DNA from: Glaciecola sp. UBA2563
GTDB lineage: Bacteria; Pseudomonadota; Gammaproteobacteria; Enterobacterales; Alteromonadaceae
NCBI GenBank assembly: GCA_002340325.1
Contig: DDLV01000094.1
Coordinates: forward strand, 1 to 15,467
DNA: 15,467 nucleotides
Direction of reading: 5' to 3'
Below, one piece after another: positions 13,690-15,467 of the stretch (position 1 is its first letter; each line of letters starts with the position of its first letter). The position numbers and the translations under genes are program-made. The notes under the pieces are model-generated. The model had not been told where the DNA came from. It worked only from the letters and a program-made list of their open reading frames with translations, and searched no databases.

Positions 13690-15410
13690 AGTTTTATTGG
13701 GTTATCCAAAAAGTCATCGATAGCGGCATCTAAGTCTTCTTCGGGTGCCCAGGCACCAATGAAAGCAAGCAGAGTAGCAACAGCGGTATCAATTTTATTA
13801 TCTTTGTGCTCTTTGACGGGACGTTTATATTTACCATCCATTGTTTCTCTCGCGACGACATTGCCTAAACACCAGGTGAGTACTGGACAACCCGTATGAT
13901 GAATGCGCCCTTGTTCAAGCAAATTCTCGAATTCGCGCATTGCGGGTGTGAAATTCGTGTAGTTTTGTGCCACTTTAATTGGTTCGATTCCCGTTTTGTT
14001 TTGAACACGCTGCGCCATGGGCGCAGCACCTGAAGGATCATAAAAAATACCAGTAAAGAAATAGTCTTCATTGTCATCTTCAATGGCTTTTTCGACTTCG
14101 TCATAGTCAATGCTTGAGCCATCGCACTGCAACAACGCACCTTCATCAATCCAGTCGCGATATATTTCAATTTCTTCTGCTTTTGCTTCTGTTACATAGG
14201 TGCGAGGGAAAAAGTAATAATGCGTTCTGCCAGCAATTTCTCGGGTAAAACAGCTGACATCAGCCGTGAGGTCATCCGATTCCGATAAATCTATGCCTTT
14301 AGTCCCTTCTTCTCCGACAAAATCTTTTATATTAAGCGATGGATCGGCGTATTTTTCCCATTCAGCTATGTTAAGCCAGGCAGCTTTTGAACCTACCCAA
14401 AGGTTGAGATGTTTTGTCTTAAATTTATTTTGCTTTCTTGGTGATTTCTTTGCCTGTCGCTGTTTATTAAGTAATCCATTTTTTAAAACTGAAACACCAT
14501 AGTTAGGATTAGCTTTTATAAGCGCTTCTTCACTTTGCCAGTCATCGTCCTTATCAATGGTGTAAATGATGGCAAAAACAGATTCATCAGGGTCAACGCC
14601 CTCAAGATACTGTTGACATTCTTTTTGAAATTGACCACATGGGCCGTACCAATTAGCTCCCGCGGTTGAGATTATCCATTCAAGCGGCTGCTCACGCGCG
14701 CCCATACCCGTCGTCATGGTTTCGCGTTGATTATCATCTAAGTGTTCATGATATTCATCGCATAAATAACAACTTGGTGAACCACCATCACCAGGATTGC
14801 CGATAAGTCGTTCAAATTTACTATCATCAAGCGTTTTAGATATTTGCTGTGCAAACAATTCAATGCCGAATTTGCGTCTAAATACGGGTTGTTTTTTAGC
14901 CATTTTCCAAGCGGGTTGGAAAACTTCATTTGCTTGCTTTTGATTTGTAGCGCCGCAATACACTTCCGCCCCAGGCTCGCCATCATTGGACAACATATAA
15001 AGCCCAATAGGTGCAACCCACGTTGATTTCCCATTCTTGCGCGGTACCAACGTAAACGCAGTCGTAAATCGACGAAAGTGTGTATCAATGTGCTTCCAGC
15101 CAAACACTTGCGCTGTGATCCACTTTTGCCAAGGGCTAAGTGATATTAAGCCCGCATGACCTTTTGCACGGGCCCACTTACCTTTTACATGACTAAACGT
15201 TTCTATAAAGCGAATGACCTTTATAGCCGTTTGTGTGCAAAAGTAATACGGAAACGCTTCGGTACCGGCTCTTGCTAGGTCCTTGCTTTCTCGTTCTACA
15301 GCAAGACGTTCATATTTATTGGCAAGACGCCTGCCGCTTAAAACATCTTCTGCATATTGTTCGATATCAGCTAGATGATCCCTTTCAAAAGTTGGGTAAC
15401 GGTTACGCAT
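13686..15410 (-). CDS. terL: Terminase large subunit (HK97-type, Terminase_1 family)
   Basis: This 574-residue protein is the packaging motor and headful or cos nuclease that drives DNA through the portal into the prohead. The N-terminal ATPase shows a Walker A motif VPRKNGKST (residues 122-130), a Walker B CYLCDEYHE (214-222, D218/E219) and a coupling motif STAG (248-251). The C-terminal RNase H-like nuclease carries the expected acidic residues in GIDLSE (D374), FYDPSG (D458) and KIDTAV (D541). All catalytic elements seem intact and the length is normal for the family. The ATG follows the preceding TAG without a gap, and the stop overlaps the portal start as ATGA. No Shine-Dalgarno is obvious, so coupling to the upstream gene is likely. 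The class is certain; the end-type (cos or pac) cannot be read from this sequence. Confidence 0.96.
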   Translation of the reverse strand: MRNRYPTFERDHLADIEQYAEDVLSGRRLANKYERLAVERESKDLARAGTEAFPYYFCTQTAIKVIRFIETFSHVKGKWARAKGHAGLISLSPWQKWITAQVFGWKHIDTHFRRFTTAFTLVPRKNGKSTWVAPIGLYMLSNDGEPGAEVYCGATNQKQANEVFQPAWKMAKKQPVFRRKFGIELFAQQISKTLDDSKFERLIGNPGDGGSPSCYLCDEYHEHLDDNQRETMTTGMGAREQPLEWIISTAGANWYGPCGQFQKECQQYLEGVDPDESVFAIIYTIDKDDDWQSEEALIKANPNYGVSVLKNGLLNKQRQAKKSPRKQNKFKTKHLNLWVGSKAAWLNIAEWEKYADPSLNIKDFVGEEGTKGIDLSESDDLTADVSCFTREIAGRTHYYFFPRTYVTEAKAEEIEIYRDWIDEGALLQCDGSSIDYDEVEKAIEDDNEDYFFTGIFYDPSGAAPMAQRVQNKTGIEPIKVAQNYTNFTPAMREFENLLEQGRIHHTGCPVLTWCLGNVVARETMDGKYKRPVKEHKDNKIDTAVATLLAFIGAWAPEEDLDAAIDDFLDNPIKL

Positions 15411-15467
15411 CTAGTAGATATTATCGTCAAGCAAATCCAGCTGTAGATTGTTAAACCGTTGGTCAGT
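15411..15467 (-). CDS. terS: Probable terminase small subunit, C-terminal end only
   Basis: An open frame enters from the right edge and ends at a TAG (15413-15411) directly before the ATG of the large terminase, giving 18 visible residues that end in DDNIY. Nothing in so short a tail identifies a family. The call rests on position: in HK97-type phages the DNA-recognising small terminase subunit is encoded immediately upstream of the large one, usually abutting or overlapping it. The zero-base junction suggests translational coupling. The rest of the gene lies outside the window. It could also be another small gene, such as an HNH endonuclease, which sometimes occupies this place. Confidence 0.5.
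   Translation of the reverse strand, partial: TDQRFNNLQLDLLDDNIY

Overview
This window is the structural half of a tailed-phage genome (or prophage) with a long non-contractile tail, a siphovirus of the HK97/lambda type. Every gene that can be supported lies on the minus strand, so transcription runs from right (15467) to left (1). Genes are packed end to end with ATGA or TAATG overlaps or gaps of a few bases. The only sizeable intergenic space is about 70 bases behind the major capsid gene. No integrase, repressor, replication, lysis, tRNA or host gene is present, so prophage and free phage cannot be told apart. By eye the base composition is moderate to slightly AT-rich. The protein relationships suggest a proteobacterial host, probably a gammaproteobacterium, but this is inference only.

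Layout in transcription order. DNA packaging and head: the last 18 codons of a probable small terminase (15467-15411), large terminase (15410-13686), portal (13689-12469), ClpP-type prohead protease (12476-11685), and an HK97-fold major capsid protein with its own N-terminal scaffold domain (11674-10517). A hairpin terminator follows the capsid gene (about 10493-10460). Head-tail joining: a 53-residue small protein (10445-10284), gp6-like connector (10262-9660), head-closure protein (9663-9316), HK97 gp10-like protein (9323-8817) and tail terminator (8820-8434). Tail: tube protein (8430-7969), tail assembly chaperone with a -1 frameshift into a second reading frame (7965-7630 and on to 7394), tape measure (7381-5306), two 206-residue proteins of the tail tip (5309-4689 and 4687-4067), a 1218-residue gpJ-like tip/fibre protein (4067-411), and the first 136 codons of a further tail or fibre protein running off the left edge (408-1).

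The genes form one assembly line. TerS/TerL package DNA through the portal. The protease trims the capsid delta domain. Connector, closure and terminator proteins join the head to a tail whose tube is polymerised on the tape measure with the help of the chaperone pair. The tip complex and fibres recognise the host.

The most informative signals beyond routine annotation are: the A AAA AAA slippery heptamer at 7639-7633, which joins the chaperone ORF to a 79-codon extension that has no ATG at its 5' end; the terminator immediately downstream of the capsid gene; the absence of the HK97 cross-linking residues from an otherwise very HK97-like capsid protein; and a reduced tail-tip gene set between tape measure and gpJ. 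I see no convincing sign of a wholly new system such as a defence island, CRISPR array, diversity-generating retroelement or mobile element.
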